Source of the DNA: an uncultured Ruminococcus sp.
GTDB lineage: Bacteria; Bacillota; Clostridia; Oscillospirales; Ruminococcaceae
Length of the DNA: 60,464 nucleotides
Reading direction: 5' to 3'
Assembly: GCA_947627175.1 (NCBI GenBank)
Contig: CANQVA010000011.1
Span: 1-60,464 of the forward strand
A model generated the notes under the pieces. The model was not told the DNA's origin. It saw only the letters and a list, made by a program, of their open reading frames with translations, and made no database searches. Positions 26,395 to 35,857 of this stretch are shown here, in pieces. Each line of letters opens with the position of its first letter. Position 1 is the first letter of the stretch. Made by a program: the position numbers and the translations under genes.

Positions 26395-27801
26395 TTAATA
26401 TCCGATGACTTCATGACGCACCCCCGCTGACATCTCAGAAGTCTCGGACTCCGTTTCATCATTTTTTTGGCACAGCTTCTGTTCAATGCAGATTTTCACG
26501 GCACAGTCCGCCAGAATAAACAGATTTTTTGCCGTCTGAACCGACTGCTCACGGGTACGTGCAGGCTGCCGCAAATCCCGATATACAGCCGAATACGCAG
26601 ACTTCAGGTTATCAATTTTCGCCGATATTCTGCCCTTATCGCTGTACGCACGGTACTCGTTCACAAGCTTGGATTTCAGCTTTTCAAACATCGCTTCTTC
26701 ATCTTTTGAACCGATAAAAAATACCGAGCCTGCAAGTGCATACTCGGCAAGATATTTATACTGTCCATTTCTGAAAGCGGCGGAAATCTGCGATATCAGG
26801 CGTTCCGGACGGCATCCGAGGTACTGAAGACCACCTGCGGTTTCATGGTATTTTTCCAACCGTCTGTGAGGAACAGCAAGCAAAAATTCAGCACCTTTAA
26901 GCTGTTTCAAGTCCTCATTGAAGTCTTTGTTATGTGGCAGAATCCGCTTGATATCGGCATATACGTTGTCGGACAATATATCTTTCAGTCTGTCAGCAGC
27001 GTCAATTCCGCCCTCATCGTTGTCGGTGCAAATCAGGATTTCAGACAAATTTGGGTGACATTTCAAAGCCATCAGAATGGCACTTTCATACACGCCGTTC
27101 ATGGCGATATAGCTGTGTTTCTGCCAGTTTTCGGGATTCAGAGTAAGGTAGCTCAGCATATCTATCGGAGCTTCAAAAATAAACAGTTTTCCCGATTCAC
27201 CAAAGTGGGCAAAGCTGTATTTTGTGTCCGAACCCTCGACAGTCTGACGAAAAGATTTCCCGAAAGTCGCTGTAGAACGCTTGTGAGCCTGACGTGGCAC
27301 TCCATTTTCATCAACTCCCACGAACACCGCATTGTGATGCTCCTTGTCCTCATAAAGAGTGCGATTTTTCGCAAAATATCCGATAATTTCGGGATTTATG
27401 AACCGCTGTTTAATCAGATAAGCGTACACCCTGTGCATATTTTCGTTGGCTTCGGGAAGTTTAAAATTTTTCGATTTTTCCGTCTGTACAGCCATTTTCG
27501 GAGGACTTCGCTGCAGTAGCTCAACCGAGTATCCCAGCAGTTCCTGAACAGCAGTCGGAAAGTCCATATTGTAAAAATACTGCATAAATTTTATCGCACC
27601 ACCGCCAACCTGATTTTTGTGGTCAAACCACCTTGAATCCGACATTGTAATACTGTCATGCTTGCCTGAGCTGTCATAATAAATCAGCTTGTATTCACGT
27701 CCTGCACGTTCAAGTTTTTCGCCTCGCATTCTCAGGAAATCTGCCAGTTCTACGCTATTTGCGGTCATTTTCTGTTCTTCTGTAAATGGAATATATGGCA
27801 C
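26395..27801 (-). CDS. DUF3991/Toprim primase-like protein
   Basis: About 468 residues. GTG start at 27801 with GGAGG 8 nt upstream. Residues about 20-90 match DUF3991 (SDSRWFDHKNQVGGGAIKF), a degenerate primase zinc-domain-like module. A Toprim domain follows (FIFEAPIDMLSYL and ILICTDNDEGG, the E and DxD metal ligands). Such proteins are frequent on conjugative elements and are thought to act in DNA processing, perhaps priming the transferred strand. Confidence 0.8.
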   Translation of the reverse strand: MPYIPFTEEQKMTANSVELADFLRMRGEKLERAGREYKLIYYDSSGKHDSITMSDSRWFDHKNQVGGGAIKFMQYFYNMDFPTAVQELLGYSVELLQRSPPKMAVQTEKSKNFKLPEANENMHRVYAYLIKQRFINPEIIGYFAKNRTLYEDKEHHNAVFVGVDENGVPRQAHKRSTATFGKSFRQTVEGSDTKYSFAHFGESGKLFIFEAPIDMLSYLTLNPENWQKHSYIAMNGVYESAILMALKCHPNLSEILICTDNDEGGIDAADRLKDILSDNVYADIKRILPHNKDFNEDLKQLKGAEFLLAVPHRRLEKYHETAGGLQYLGCRPERLISQISAAFRNGQYKYLAEYALAGSVFFIGSKDEEAMFEKLKSKLVNEYRAYSDKGRISAKIDNLKSAYSAVYRDLRQPARTREQSVQTAKNLFILADCAVKICIEQKLCQKNDETESETSEMSAGVRHEVIGY

Positions 27802-27850
27802 TTTTTTCACCTCCGTTCAACGAAAAATCCTCCTTTCGGACGGACTTTCG

Positions 27851-28189
27851 TCAGATGCTTACCACGCTCCAGATGTACAGCGGAGCGGTCAGCGTGAAAA
27901 TAAGACAGCCGAACAGAATCGCCGGTGCGGTCCATTCAAGCTGACCATGCTTTTTATACTCCAAGTACATTGTACCTATCTTGACAAACAGCAAAATTAC
28001 CAATATTACGTCGATTACGGGAAACACAACGTTGTCCACAACGCTCTTAATCTGACTTTTTGCGGACGTCCATGTGCTTGTGACAGCTCCGGCAACGTCG
28101 CCCTCCGCAAAGGCGGTCATAGTCATTATGTTGGCGACTGCCAACGCTCCGAAAAGCGTTGTAATAGCCTTTTTTCCGAGATTTTTCAT
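27851..28189 (-). CDS. VirB2-like pilin/pore subunit (DUF3852-like)
   Basis: 112 residues: a cleavable signal-like segment ending TAFAEG, a soluble stretch, then two membrane segments (about 50-72 and 85-108) ending PLYIWSVVSI. This matches DUF3852 proteins of Clostridial elements, small VirB2-like membrane subunits. The ATG overlaps the sortase stop (ATGA) with GGAGGATGGTAT upstream. Confidence 0.7.
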   Translation of the reverse strand: MKNLGKKAITTLFGALAVANIMTMTAFAEGDVAGAVTSTWTSAKSQIKSVVDNVVFPVIDVILVILLFVKIGTMYLEYKKHGQLEWTAPAILFGCLIFTLTAPLYIWSVVSI

Positions 28190-29043
28190 ATACCATCCTC
28201 CATTCTTACGAGCTTTCCCGTCAGCACCGTTCTCGCATTTTCAAACTCATATGAACACGTCGAGAGAAGCACCAGACGGTCTTGCTCACTGATTTTCGTC
28301 GGCTCGTAAATCTGCGATATATCGTAAATATGGCGGATTCGGTTGGCAGTATTTTCGAATCCGCTGTAAATTTCGTCATCGCAGTCCGTCACCGCCGCTG
28401 AAAAAAAGTCAATCCTGTAAACTTCGTCCGCAGTAACCAGCCAACCGTACTTATGTGCCTGAAAATAGCCATAATCCTTGAAATTGCACACTCCCGCAAA
28501 CATACTGCCGTTGTTCATATGATGACCATACAGCACGTTAAGATTATTCATAAAACGGCTTTCACAGCGGAAATCAAGGAAAACTGACCCCGACGACAAC
28601 CAACTTCCATCGTAGGTATGATGAAGATAGAAATCATTGTCGCCACCCTGCATAACCGGATAATTTACCGAAGTATCGGGGATATACAGCCATCCGACCG
28701 TATTGGGATACGCTGTCTGCATCTCACGGACAGTTTCCCTGAGTTCGTTCTGAACATTTTCGGACGGCTCTTCCGAAACAGGAGTTTCCGGCGTAATGTC
28801 GGGAAAATCTGTGACATATTCAGGCTTGACATACTCCGTTTCAGCCTGAATATCTTCCCTTGTAACTTCCGGAACAGCGTCATCAAGTTCGGCAAGTATA
28901 ATCGGTGCAGGCATATACGGAATCAGTTCTTTTTCCTTGATTTTCTGCGAAATATCGTCCTTTGTGAGCATCACAGCTCCTCCGGCGAGGAGGGCGGCTG
29001 CAAGAACAGCCAGCCCGATTCGGATTATTTTTTTCTTTGTCAT
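28186..29043 (-). CDS. Class B sortase
   Basis: 285 residues. An N-terminal membrane anchor and linker are followed by the sortase fold with the catalytic His in LYGHHMNNGSMF, the Cys in LLSTCSYE and the Arg in TGKLVRM. It should attach the adjacent SpaA-type adhesin to the wall or to itself. The order adhesin-sortase-pilin in the transfer operon suggests a surface structure for mating-pair contact. Confidence 0.9.
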   Translation of the reverse strand: MTKKKIIRIGLAVLAAALLAGGAVMLTKDDISQKIKEKELIPYMPAPIILAELDDAVPEVTREDIQAETEYVKPEYVTDFPDITPETPVSEEPSENVQNELRETVREMQTAYPNTVGWLYIPDTSVNYPVMQGGDNDFYLHHTYDGSWLSSGSVFLDFRCESRFMNNLNVLYGHHMNNGSMFAGVCNFKDYGYFQAHKYGWLVTADEVYRIDFFSAAVTDCDDEIYSGFENTANRIRHIYDISQIYEPTKISEQDRLVLLSTCSYEFENARTVLTGKLVRMEDGI

Positions 29044-29058
29044 ATGCGGTTTCCTTTC

Positions 29059-32000
29059 TCAGTTTTTGTGATTTTTTCTGCCGATTCCAAGTGAAATAAG
29101 AAGAATCATACCGCCTGCAAGCATAAGATATGCCAGCGGATTTCTGCCTGCGTCGCCCGTCGGAACACTCGGTGTTTCGGGAATTTTCGGGGTTTCAGGA
29201 GTTTTTTCGGGAACCTTTTCCGCCTTGTCAATCATCACAATCATCGGATTTCCGTCCGCCGAAATTGCCGTAGAATCGACGTTTTCAACCGTTATTGTAC
29301 CGTCAGTATAAACAGTGAATCTGATGTCAGTCGCAATCACATAACCGTCCGGAGCAGCAACTTCCTTCAGCACATACTCACCGGTGGAAAGTCCCGATAT
29401 TACGTGATTTTTGCCGTCAGAAATCCATTTTTCAACGATTTCTCCGTCACTGTTGACAAGTTCCATTTCAGCACCCTCAAGCTCGTTTCCGTAAACGTCA
29501 CGCTTGCTGATTTCGACGGTCACAGGCTTGTTTTTTGCCGTAATTTCGACGATTTCGCCGTTTTCTGAAATTGTAACAGGATATTTTTTATCGCTCAGAA
29601 TATATCCATTGGGAGCCTCGATTTCACGGATAATATACTCGCCGTAAACCACTTCCGCAAACTCAAATTTTCCCTGTTTATCGGACTTTGCGGTCACTAT
29701 TGCATTCTCCGCCGTAAATTCTGTACAATCAGTATTAAACAGCCCGAAAAGTGCGTTTTCAAGCGGTTCTTCGGATTCGCTCACCTTGATACCCTTAACC
29801 GTTCCACGCTTGAGGAGATTTGTAAACTGTCCGCTATTCATGTATACTGTAGTCATTTCCTGACCCATATACTCAAAATTTACAAGGTACTTTTCGCCGT
29901 TAAGAACATAATGTTCATCGGTAGCGATTTCCTGAACGTAATAGCGTGAAAACGGCAGTTTTTCGGCAAATACGGCTTTCATATCCTCACCGAGTGAAAC
30001 CTCTGCAATCAGTCCATTTTCAGGAACTGATGTTCCGTCGGCAGCGACAATTTCTTCAGCGGCGTACAGTCCGAAACGTACATTTTTATAGCTGTTTTCT
30101 GCCGATATTCCGTACATTTCATCGCTTTCCATAAACTTTTCAAGGCTGATTTCAATGCCCTGATAATCGTTCACAAATGACGTATTCATTGTGTCTCTCA
30201 CAGTGACCTCCTGTCCTGCATAAGTCAGCTCAATTGCCTGTATTTCGGGGGTTCTGACGTATCCGAAAGGTGCGGAAACCTCTGTAATTTCGTATTTTCC
30301 AAGATAGAGCAAATCAGTTTCCGCATAGCCGTTTTCGTCGGTAACAAGCTCCGCCACAACGTCGCCTGCGTTGGCTCTGACAGTGCCGTCCGCTGTAATG
30401 ATGTCCTCGGCTGCAATCACCTGAAATTCGGCGTTTTCAAGCCCTTTTTCCTCAAAAATCGGAGTATATTTTTCGTCATTTTCGCTTACGGAACTGAAAA
30501 TTTCACCCGTTTTCTGCACGGAAATTCTGCCTTTTTGAGCAACGTCGGATTTCTCAACTCTGACGATATTCACAGCATTTTCTTCCTCAGAATTTGCTGA
30601 AGTCACGCTGAATGAAACGGGAGTTTTGTCCAGAATATAGCCAAAAGGAGCCTGAACTTCAACAAGCGTATAATCGCCGTAAGGAAGCGTTTCGGGAGTT
30701 ATCAGGAAGCCTTCAAAGTTGGTGTAGAACGTGTCAACGCCCATATTCACGAGGTTATTTTCAGCGTCATAAATCTGGAATCCGGCACCCTCGTAAGCAA
30801 TAATTTTTCCCGATTCTGCGTCGATTTTCGTGATGTGGATATACGATTTGAACGGAGCGTCGTTGAGGATATATTCGTAAGTTTTTTCGTGTTCAGAAAT
30901 GAAAACATCGAAATCGGGAACAAATTCCGCATCGTTGACTGTCTTTGTCTGACGGACAGTATACACGCCGTAGGGCATAAATTTTGACTCCGCAAAACCA
31001 TTTTCGTCGGTAATAAGATAGTCTTTTTCGGAATCCTTGGCATTTTCATAACTGCCTGCGGACTTGAGGAAAATCTCAAATTCAGCACCTGTTTCAAGAT
31101 TTTCAACGACATTTTCGTCATCGTCAGAGTGCTTTATTATCGAAATACAGCCTTTTTTCACGTCCTCTGTGACATCAAGCGAAACAGGATTCATCTCGAT
31201 TACATAATTCTCAGGCTCTGTACCGAGAGTATAAATTTCGTCATTAAGAAGATAACCTTCGGACGGTGAAAGCTCCTGAAGCGTGTAATTTCCGCACACA
31301 AACTCATCAGTTATGAAGCGACCGTTTTCGTCAGTCGTGTAAGTTGCAACACGCTCGCCGTTATTATACAGTCCGTAAACCGCACCTGCAAGCGTCGCAT
31401 TTCCCTGTGAACCGCCGTTTTCGGAGTCTTTCTTGACAACCTCGGCAGTGAATTTTTTCAGCCTGTTCTCAAAAATAATTTCAACAGTTTCGTCCGCTGC
31501 AAGCGTTGTTGACTGTTCTGCCGGAACAACGTATCTGACAGGCACATCGTTCTCGCTGATGGTGTACACAATAGGCTCGTTGCTGCCGTCAAACACAGGA
31601 ATATCGGCAAGAATAGCCGTTCCGCCCGCATCTGTAATGAGTGTGTAAGTCTGACCGCCACCCGAAATTGTGAAAGTTCTGTCGCCGTTCTGACCGTCCT
31701 CGGACTGCTTGTTTATGCGGATACTACCCTTTTTCAGCACGTTTTCAAAGTCCACAGCAACCGTCAAATCGGCATTTCCGCCCGTCAGAATCACGTCCTG
31801 AGCCTTCGGAGTTTCGTATCTCGTATCGGGATTTATTTCCGAAATATTGTACGAAATCGCACTTTTACTTCCGAAATCATAAACGTGAAGACCGTCAATT
31901 TCGGCAATTCCATCGGCATTGGTAAACGCATTTTTGCTGTATTCCACGCCGTTTTCCGTCCACGAAACCACAAACTCACGGTCTGAAACCACGCCGTCCT

Positions 32001-33105
32001 CTGCGGTCTTGTTGATTTTAATTATACCGCTTGTAATATTTTCGCCGACGTTGACGTTGGAATCAGCTTTCAGAGCCACAACGTCCGTTGACAAATCATA
32101 ACCCGTCGGAGCGGAAATTTCCCTGACGTAATACTGCTTGTCGGGCAGCGTAATCGAGCCTGTTCCGTCGTCGCCGATTTTGATTTCACCGACTTTCTGA
32201 GTGCAGTCGGAATCAGTATACACTCCGTATATTGCCTGAGTGCCGTCAATCGGACTTGTACCGCTGATTTTCACCGAATTATCGCTGTTTAAGACCTTTG
32301 TAATCGTAAATTCCGCCTCTGTTTTGGTGATTCTGAACGCCGACATATTCATTGCGGTCGCTTTTTTACCGTCAGTATTATTATTGATTACAACGCCCTG
32401 CGAGCCGTTGGACTCGATTCGCCAGTGAGTACCGCCGTCACCGTTTCCGTCACCGACGGTTGATGAGTTGATATATAACTCGTTTACGCCGATATTTCGC
32501 AGATAATCGACAACTTCGTCCCTGTTTTCAAATTCGCCCATATATATCCACGAGTGGTCCTCGCCGCTGAGATTATCGGCGATAACCACCGAGCCGGGCG
32601 TGATTGTCGAGCCGTCGGGACACTCCCAATATGGCTTATCTTCGGTCTTTACGCCGTTTTTCTCAACGTCGATTTTTGAAGTCACACCGCCGTATGAAAT
32701 CGTACAGTTATCGTTCACGGACAGCCAGTGCATCGTGTCCACGGGAACGGGATTATTCCACGAAAAACCGTCGGTTTCATAGCCAAGCTGCGTCATCGTG
32801 TAGTAAATCAGACCGGAACAGTCAAGCCCCTGCTGCCTGATGTACTCCTCGGTCAGCGGACTGTAGCCGCCCTGATAGTAAACGCCCGTATATCCCTTAA
32901 AACCGAAGCCGTAGGGCGCTCCGAGCAGCGTCGCCGCCGTTGCGATGACCTCATCGGCAGACGGAAAAACCTCATTTTCTGCAACAGAGACGTTCTCTGC
33001 TTTTGCCGATATACCGCTGTTTACGGTTGTTCCGAGCATTGAAAAGGCACAGAGTCCAGACATAAACCCTGCGCCGATTTTCTTCATAATTTTATTTTTT
33101 AACAT
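29059..33105 (-). CDS. Giant NlpC/P60-SpaA adhesin with sorting signal
   Basis: 1348 residues. Signal peptide (to about 36), an NlpC/P60-type domain (about 45-255, catalytic-Cys motif QGLDCSGLIYY), then about ten SpaA/prealbumin-like repeats, each closing with an E-box pattern such as YYVREISAPTGY, YTLVEVQAPFGY or YVLKEVAAPDGY. These usually carry an isopeptide crosslink. The C-terminus has a Pro-rich spacer, a VPTGD sorting motif, a hydrophobic segment and a basic tail (GRKNHKN). It probably forms a wall-linked stalk that contacts recipient cells while the N-terminal hydrolase acts on peptidoglycan. Its ribosome site is AAGGAGAAAGTT. Confidence 0.88.
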   Translation of the reverse strand: MLKNKIMKKIGAGFMSGLCAFSMLGTTVNSGISAKAENVSVAENEVFPSADEVIATAATLLGAPYGFGFKGYTGVYYQGGYSPLTEEYIRQQGLDCSGLIYYTMTQLGYETDGFSWNNPVPVDTMHWLSVNDNCTISYGGVTSKIDVEKNGVKTEDKPYWECPDGSTITPGSVVIADNLSGEDHSWIYMGEFENRDEVVDYLRNIGVNELYINSSTVGDGNGDGGTHWRIESNGSQGVVINNNTDGKKATAMNMSAFRITKTEAEFTITKVLNSDNSVKISGTSPIDGTQAIYGVYTDSDCTQKVGEIKIGDDGTGSITLPDKQYYVREISAPTGYDLSTDVVALKADSNVNVGENITSGIIKINKTAEDGVVSDREFVVSWTENGVEYSKNAFTNADGIAEIDGLHVYDFGSKSAISYNISEINPDTRYETPKAQDVILTGGNADLTVAVDFENVLKKGSIRINKQSEDGQNGDRTFTISGGGQTYTLITDAGGTAILADIPVFDGSNEPIVYTISENDVPVRYVVPAEQSTTLAADETVEIIFENRLKKFTAEVVKKDSENGGSQGNATLAGAVYGLYNNGERVATYTTDENGRFITDEFVCGNYTLQELSPSEGYLLNDEIYTLGTEPENYVIEMNPVSLDVTEDVKKGCISIIKHSDDDENVVENLETGAEFEIFLKSAGSYENAKDSEKDYLITDENGFAESKFMPYGVYTVRQTKTVNDAEFVPDFDVFISEHEKTYEYILNDAPFKSYIHITKIDAESGKIIAYEGAGFQIYDAENNLVNMGVDTFYTNFEGFLITPETLPYGDYTLVEVQAPFGYILDKTPVSFSVTSANSEEENAVNIVRVEKSDVAQKGRISVQKTGEIFSSVSENDEKYTPIFEEKGLENAEFQVIAAEDIITADGTVRANAGDVVAELVTDENGYAETDLLYLGKYEITEVSAPFGYVRTPEIQAIELTYAGQEVTVRDTMNTSFVNDYQGIEISLEKFMESDEMYGISAENSYKNVRFGLYAAEEIVAADGTSVPENGLIAEVSLGEDMKAVFAEKLPFSRYYVQEIATDEHYVLNGEKYLVNFEYMGQEMTTVYMNSGQFTNLLKRGTVKGIKVSESEEPLENALFGLFNTDCTEFTAENAIVTAKSDKQGKFEFAEVVYGEYIIREIEAPNGYILSDKKYPVTISENGEIVEITAKNKPVTVEISKRDVYGNELEGAEMELVNSDGEIVEKWISDGKNHVISGLSTGEYVLKEVAAPDGYVIATDIRFTVYTDGTITVENVDSTAISADGNPMIVMIDKAEKVPEKTPETPKIPETPSVPTGDAGRNPLAYLMLAGGMILLISLGIGRKNHKN

Positions 33106-33128
33106 AACTTTCTCCTTCTGAAATTATT

Positions 33129-33536
33129 TTACATTGACATTCCAAGTTCTTCGTCCAAGTCCTCGTCGTCAAAAATGCCGATTTCACGCAGAATACCGCA
33201 CAAATCTTCCGGCAAAAAACACATCTGAAATTCAAATTTTTCCGAGTACTTTTCAATCTGCTCGTCGGTCAGCGAAACACTGATTTCCTCGCCGTACTCG
33301 TCAAACGCATTACCGACCACGAAAAACGTTCCATGCACCAATACATCGCCTACAAAACGGTTCGGACGTGAGCCGTTCAGAAGGAATTCCTCGTTACAGA
33401 ACGCAATAGCGTCATTTTTCGGCTCAAAACGTATCGGCTCAATCAGACCTCCAACAACCTCCTGCATTTCGTGGAAATCGTCCGAAATTTCCCTTGTATA
33501 CGGCTTTTTTTCGGGTTCAACCACAAGAATTTTCAT
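33129..33536 (-). CDS. DUF3846-like protein with acidic-Met tail
   Basis: 135 residues from the ATG at 33536 (site GGAGGTG); the upstream GTG is less likely. The core (EVVGGLIEP..., N-E-E-F, VLVHGTFFVVGN) matches DUF3846 proteins found on Clostridial conjugative elements, function unknown. It ends DDEDLDEELGMSM. The downstream adhesin has its own separate ribosome site, so this tail is not needed for initiation of the next gene. Confidence 0.7.
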   Translation of the reverse strand: MKILVVEPEKKPYTREISDDFHEMQEVVGGLIEPIRFEPKNDAIAFCNEEFLLNGSRPNRFVGDVLVHGTFFVVGNAFDEYGEEISVSLTDEQIEKYSEKFEFQMCFLPEDLCGILREIGIFDDEDLDEELGMSM

Positions 33537-33571
33537 GCCTTTCACCTCCTTGAATCCACGATATATCGCAA

Positions 33572-33844
33572 TTAATCCGCAAATTCCTCCCCGCAGTAAT
33601 CGTTCAGCGGACAGTCTCCGCAGTCCTCGTGCTGATTACAGCAGTTCATGATTTCTTCGTCGGAAATTCCGCAGTCTTTCGGCATTTTTGGCTTTTCCGA
33701 CGGCATCACAGCGACCTCAAATCTGCCCGACTGTACCTCAATGGCAAGCTCAACCTCCGCACCGTCCTCAAGGAAAACTCCCGGAACTTCGATGCAGCCG
33801 TCGTCGTTGACAAAGCCCCTTGTGTAAACTGTATTTTTCTTCAT
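33572..33844 (-). CDS. Small Cys-rich element protein
   Basis: 90 residues from the ATG at 33844 (site AGGAGGTATAAT). A beta-rich N-terminal half is followed by a cysteine cluster NCCNQHEDCGDCPLNDYCG (CC-x3-C-x2-C-x5-C type), probably binding zinc or an iron-sulfur cluster. The stop of the adenine methyltransferase is 1 bp upstream of its ATG. The family was not recognised. Confidence 0.55.
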   Translation of the reverse strand: MKKNTVYTRGFVNDDGCIEVPGVFLEDGAEVELAIEVQSGRFEVAVMPSEKPKMPKDCGISDEEIMNCCNQHEDCGDCPLNDYCGEEFAD

Positions 33845-33845
33845 A

Positions 33846-34679
33846 TTATACCTCCTGTATATTATCATCTAAAAACGAAAGCTGTCTGTTCATCTGCGAA
33901 CGCTCCGAAGTGTCGTAATTCGATATGAAAAGTTCGGCATACTGACAGCCGCCCTCGTACCGCTGTGCAAGATTGTTCAGCCTGCTGATTTCCTCGATGT
34001 AGATATTTGGTTTATCCCATATTTCCCGAATTTCAGGGCAATCGTTATAGGATACCAGAAATTTTCCCGAACAGTTCAGCAGTGAATCACGCAGTCTGAT
34101 GTGGTCTTTTTCAGTAAATCCAACGTCCTTGTAATAATTTTCAGTCGCAAAATACGGCGGATCGCAATAAAAAAAGCTCACCGGACGGTCATACTGCCTG
34201 ATGAGCTTTTCAAAATCTTTATTCTCAATTATTACTCTCTGTAAACGTCTTGCAGCCATATCAATCTGCGGAAAATCGCTCCACATCGAGTGCGGCTGAC
34301 TCGCAAAGCTGTCAAGTCCGCTTGCGTAGCTGTACCGTATCAGCTGATAGAACTTTGCGGCACGGTCAATATCCCGAAATTTCGGGAAAAGACGGCGTTT
34401 GTGCAGACTTGAAATCCAGTCGAAATCCTCACGGGAATTAAGCACATACTGCAGTTTTTTCTTCAGTTTTCCGGGCTTATCACGCACGCAGCGGTACAGG
34501 TTTGTGAGATTGCTATTGAAATCGTTGAACACCTCGAAATCTCCGGGCGGTTTGTGGAACAACACCCATCCCGCACCGCCGAAAACCTCGATATATCGCT
34601 CATAATAGGGCGGCAGACGTGCAAGAACTGCGTCCCTTAAGGACTTCTTGCCGCCTACCCAAGACATAAAACTGTTCAT
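33846..34679 (-). CDS. D12-class DNA adenine methyltransferase
   Basis: 277 residues from the ATG at 34679 (site GGAAAGGAGAAAA). Motif I MSWVGGKKSLR and motif IV FFYCDPPYFAT are both present, and the fold is the Dam/D12 type. It should methylate the N6 of adenine in a short site. No cognate nuclease lies next to it, so it is an orphan modifier that may protect element DNA in recipients. Confidence 0.9.
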   Translation of the reverse strand: MNSFMSWVGGKKSLRDAVLARLPPYYERYIEVFGGAGWVLFHKPPGDFEVFNDFNSNLTNLYRCVRDKPGKLKKKLQYVLNSREDFDWISSLHKRRLFPKFRDIDRAAKFYQLIRYSYASGLDSFASQPHSMWSDFPQIDMAARRLQRVIIENKDFEKLIRQYDRPVSFFYCDPPYFATENYYKDVGFTEKDHIRLRDSLLNCSGKFLVSYNDCPEIREIWDKPNIYIEEISRLNNLAQRYEGGCQYAELFISNYDTSERSQMNRQLSFLDDNIQEV

Positions 34680-34732
34680 TTTTCTCCTTTCCGCCGGCAA
34701 CAAAAAAGTGTTTCATTTAACAAATGCGTCAT
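34676..34732 (-). CDS. Possible 18-codon linking ORF before the adenine methyltransferase
   Basis: A short frame begins on an ATG that overlaps the previous gene's stop (TGATG) and ends on a TGA that overlaps the methyltransferase ATG (ATGA). GGAG lies 8 nt upstream. It contains two adjacent Cys and ends RRKGEK. It may serve only to relay ribosomes between the two genes. Its product is doubtful. Confidence 0.3.
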   Translation of the reverse strand: MTHLLNETLFCCRRKGEK

Positions 34733-34980
34733 CACGACATCTCCATTCCAAAATCCTCGGATTCATCATACATTTCCGCTTCCGAACAAGGCTCGACGTA
34801 CTCCATAATGATTCCGAGAGCCTCATCGTAACTACCCGACGAAGTCACTCTCTCTATCATTTCCTTGGATTCTTCCGCCATATCGCTGTGTTTCAGCGTT
34901 CTTGAAGCTATCCCCATAATGTTGAAAATGTTGCCGTCAGCACCGATTATCGGGCATTTCGGACGTTTGTTTTCCTGCAT
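34732..34980 (-). CDS. Small conserved element protein with GMEMS tail
   Basis: 82 residues. An N-terminal PIIGADGNIFNIMGIASRTL segment that I recognise as recurrent in Clostridial conjugative elements, a helical middle and an acidic tail ending DESEDFGMEMS. It starts just after the stop of the LPD28-like gene, using a GGAGGTGA site inside that gene's tail codons. Function unknown. Confidence 0.55.
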   Translation of the reverse strand: MQENKRPKCPIIGADGNIFNIMGIASRTLKHSDMAEESKEMIERVTSSGSYDEALGIIMEYVEPCSEAEMYDESEDFGMEMS

Positions 34981-34981
34981 T

Positions 34982-35857
34982 TCAAGTCACCTCCATTCCC
35001 ATAATTTCGGACTGTTCTTCATCGTTTGTAAAAAAATCCTCCATAAGCGTTACTTCACCTGTGAAATTCGGAGCATTTCCACTATTCAGCGATATACAGC
35101 CATTTTCGCCGAGGTCTATCGGCTCTTTTACGATTACCGAGCCTGCGTGATTCACGGTAACGTTTTTTTCAATCGTACAAAAATTGCCGTCATCGCCATG
35201 TCTGATATGATAGCAGTGCAGACCTTTCGGAATGTCGGAGTCGGTCATTCTGTCGTTTGTGAACAGTGCAGTTTTTCCCTCTATTTCGATGATTTCAAAT
35301 TCCTCATCGGGAAAACTCACATAATCCGTGCCGCTTGCATTCAGATACAGGTACCATTCCGCAGGGTCGCTGTCCATCACACGAGCGGCGAATTCAATCC
35401 GCTCCCTGCTGCTTTCAGGGAAGTATTCCTCTGTCCTTTCGCCGCCAAAATAGACGTATTTTCCGCAGTTCATGCCGATATCCTCGTCCGCCCACTCATG
35501 CTCAAATTTTATGTCGGGATAAATTTCTGACAGCCTTTGCAGTATCGGATGTGGAGCTGACCATGCTGTAAGAAATGCCAGTTTTCCGTCCTTAAATCCT
35601 GTATCCGAGGTATATCCGTAAGAATTCCACTTCGTACCCCACATCGCAACTGCCCAGTCACACTGATTATTTTCGTAGCAGACTACATTTTTTGTCCTTT
35701 TGGCAGTAAATCCATAATTTTCTTTGGACATAGGAATTATTTTATTGAAATCGACCGAACCTATGCCATATTCATTGTTCTGAATCTCTTTCAACATCGT
35801 CTGTATACGGCTCTCATCGCCCGAAAAACCGACGATATTCGTAATATGATTTGGCAT
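34982..35857 (-). CDS. DUF1281/ferredoxin-like plus LPD28-like protein with GMEVT tail
   Basis: 291 residues. The N-terminus (MPNHITNIVGFSG, VDFNKIIPMS, WGTKWNSYGY) matches the DUF1281/YubB fold. Residues about 185-255 (GKTALFTNDRM, LHCYHIRHGDD, VNHAGSVIVKEPI) match large polyvalent protein associated domain 28. Such proteins are carried by mobile elements and may be delivered to recipients. It ends EEQSEIMGMEVT. Its ATG overlaps the stop of the gene before it (TGATG). Confidence 0.65.
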   Translation of the reverse strand: MPNHITNIVGFSGDESRIQTMLKEIQNNEYGIGSVDFNKIIPMSKENYGFTAKRTKNVVCYENNQCDWAVAMWGTKWNSYGYTSDTGFKDGKLAFLTAWSAPHPILQRLSEIYPDIKFEHEWADEDIGMNCGKYVYFGGERTEEYFPESSRERIEFAARVMDSDPAEWYLYLNASGTDYVSFPDEEFEIIEIEGKTALFTNDRMTDSDIPKGLHCYHIRHGDDGNFCTIEKNVTVNHAGSVIVKEPIDLGENGCISLNSGNAPNFTGEVTLMEDFFTNDEEQSEIMGMEVT

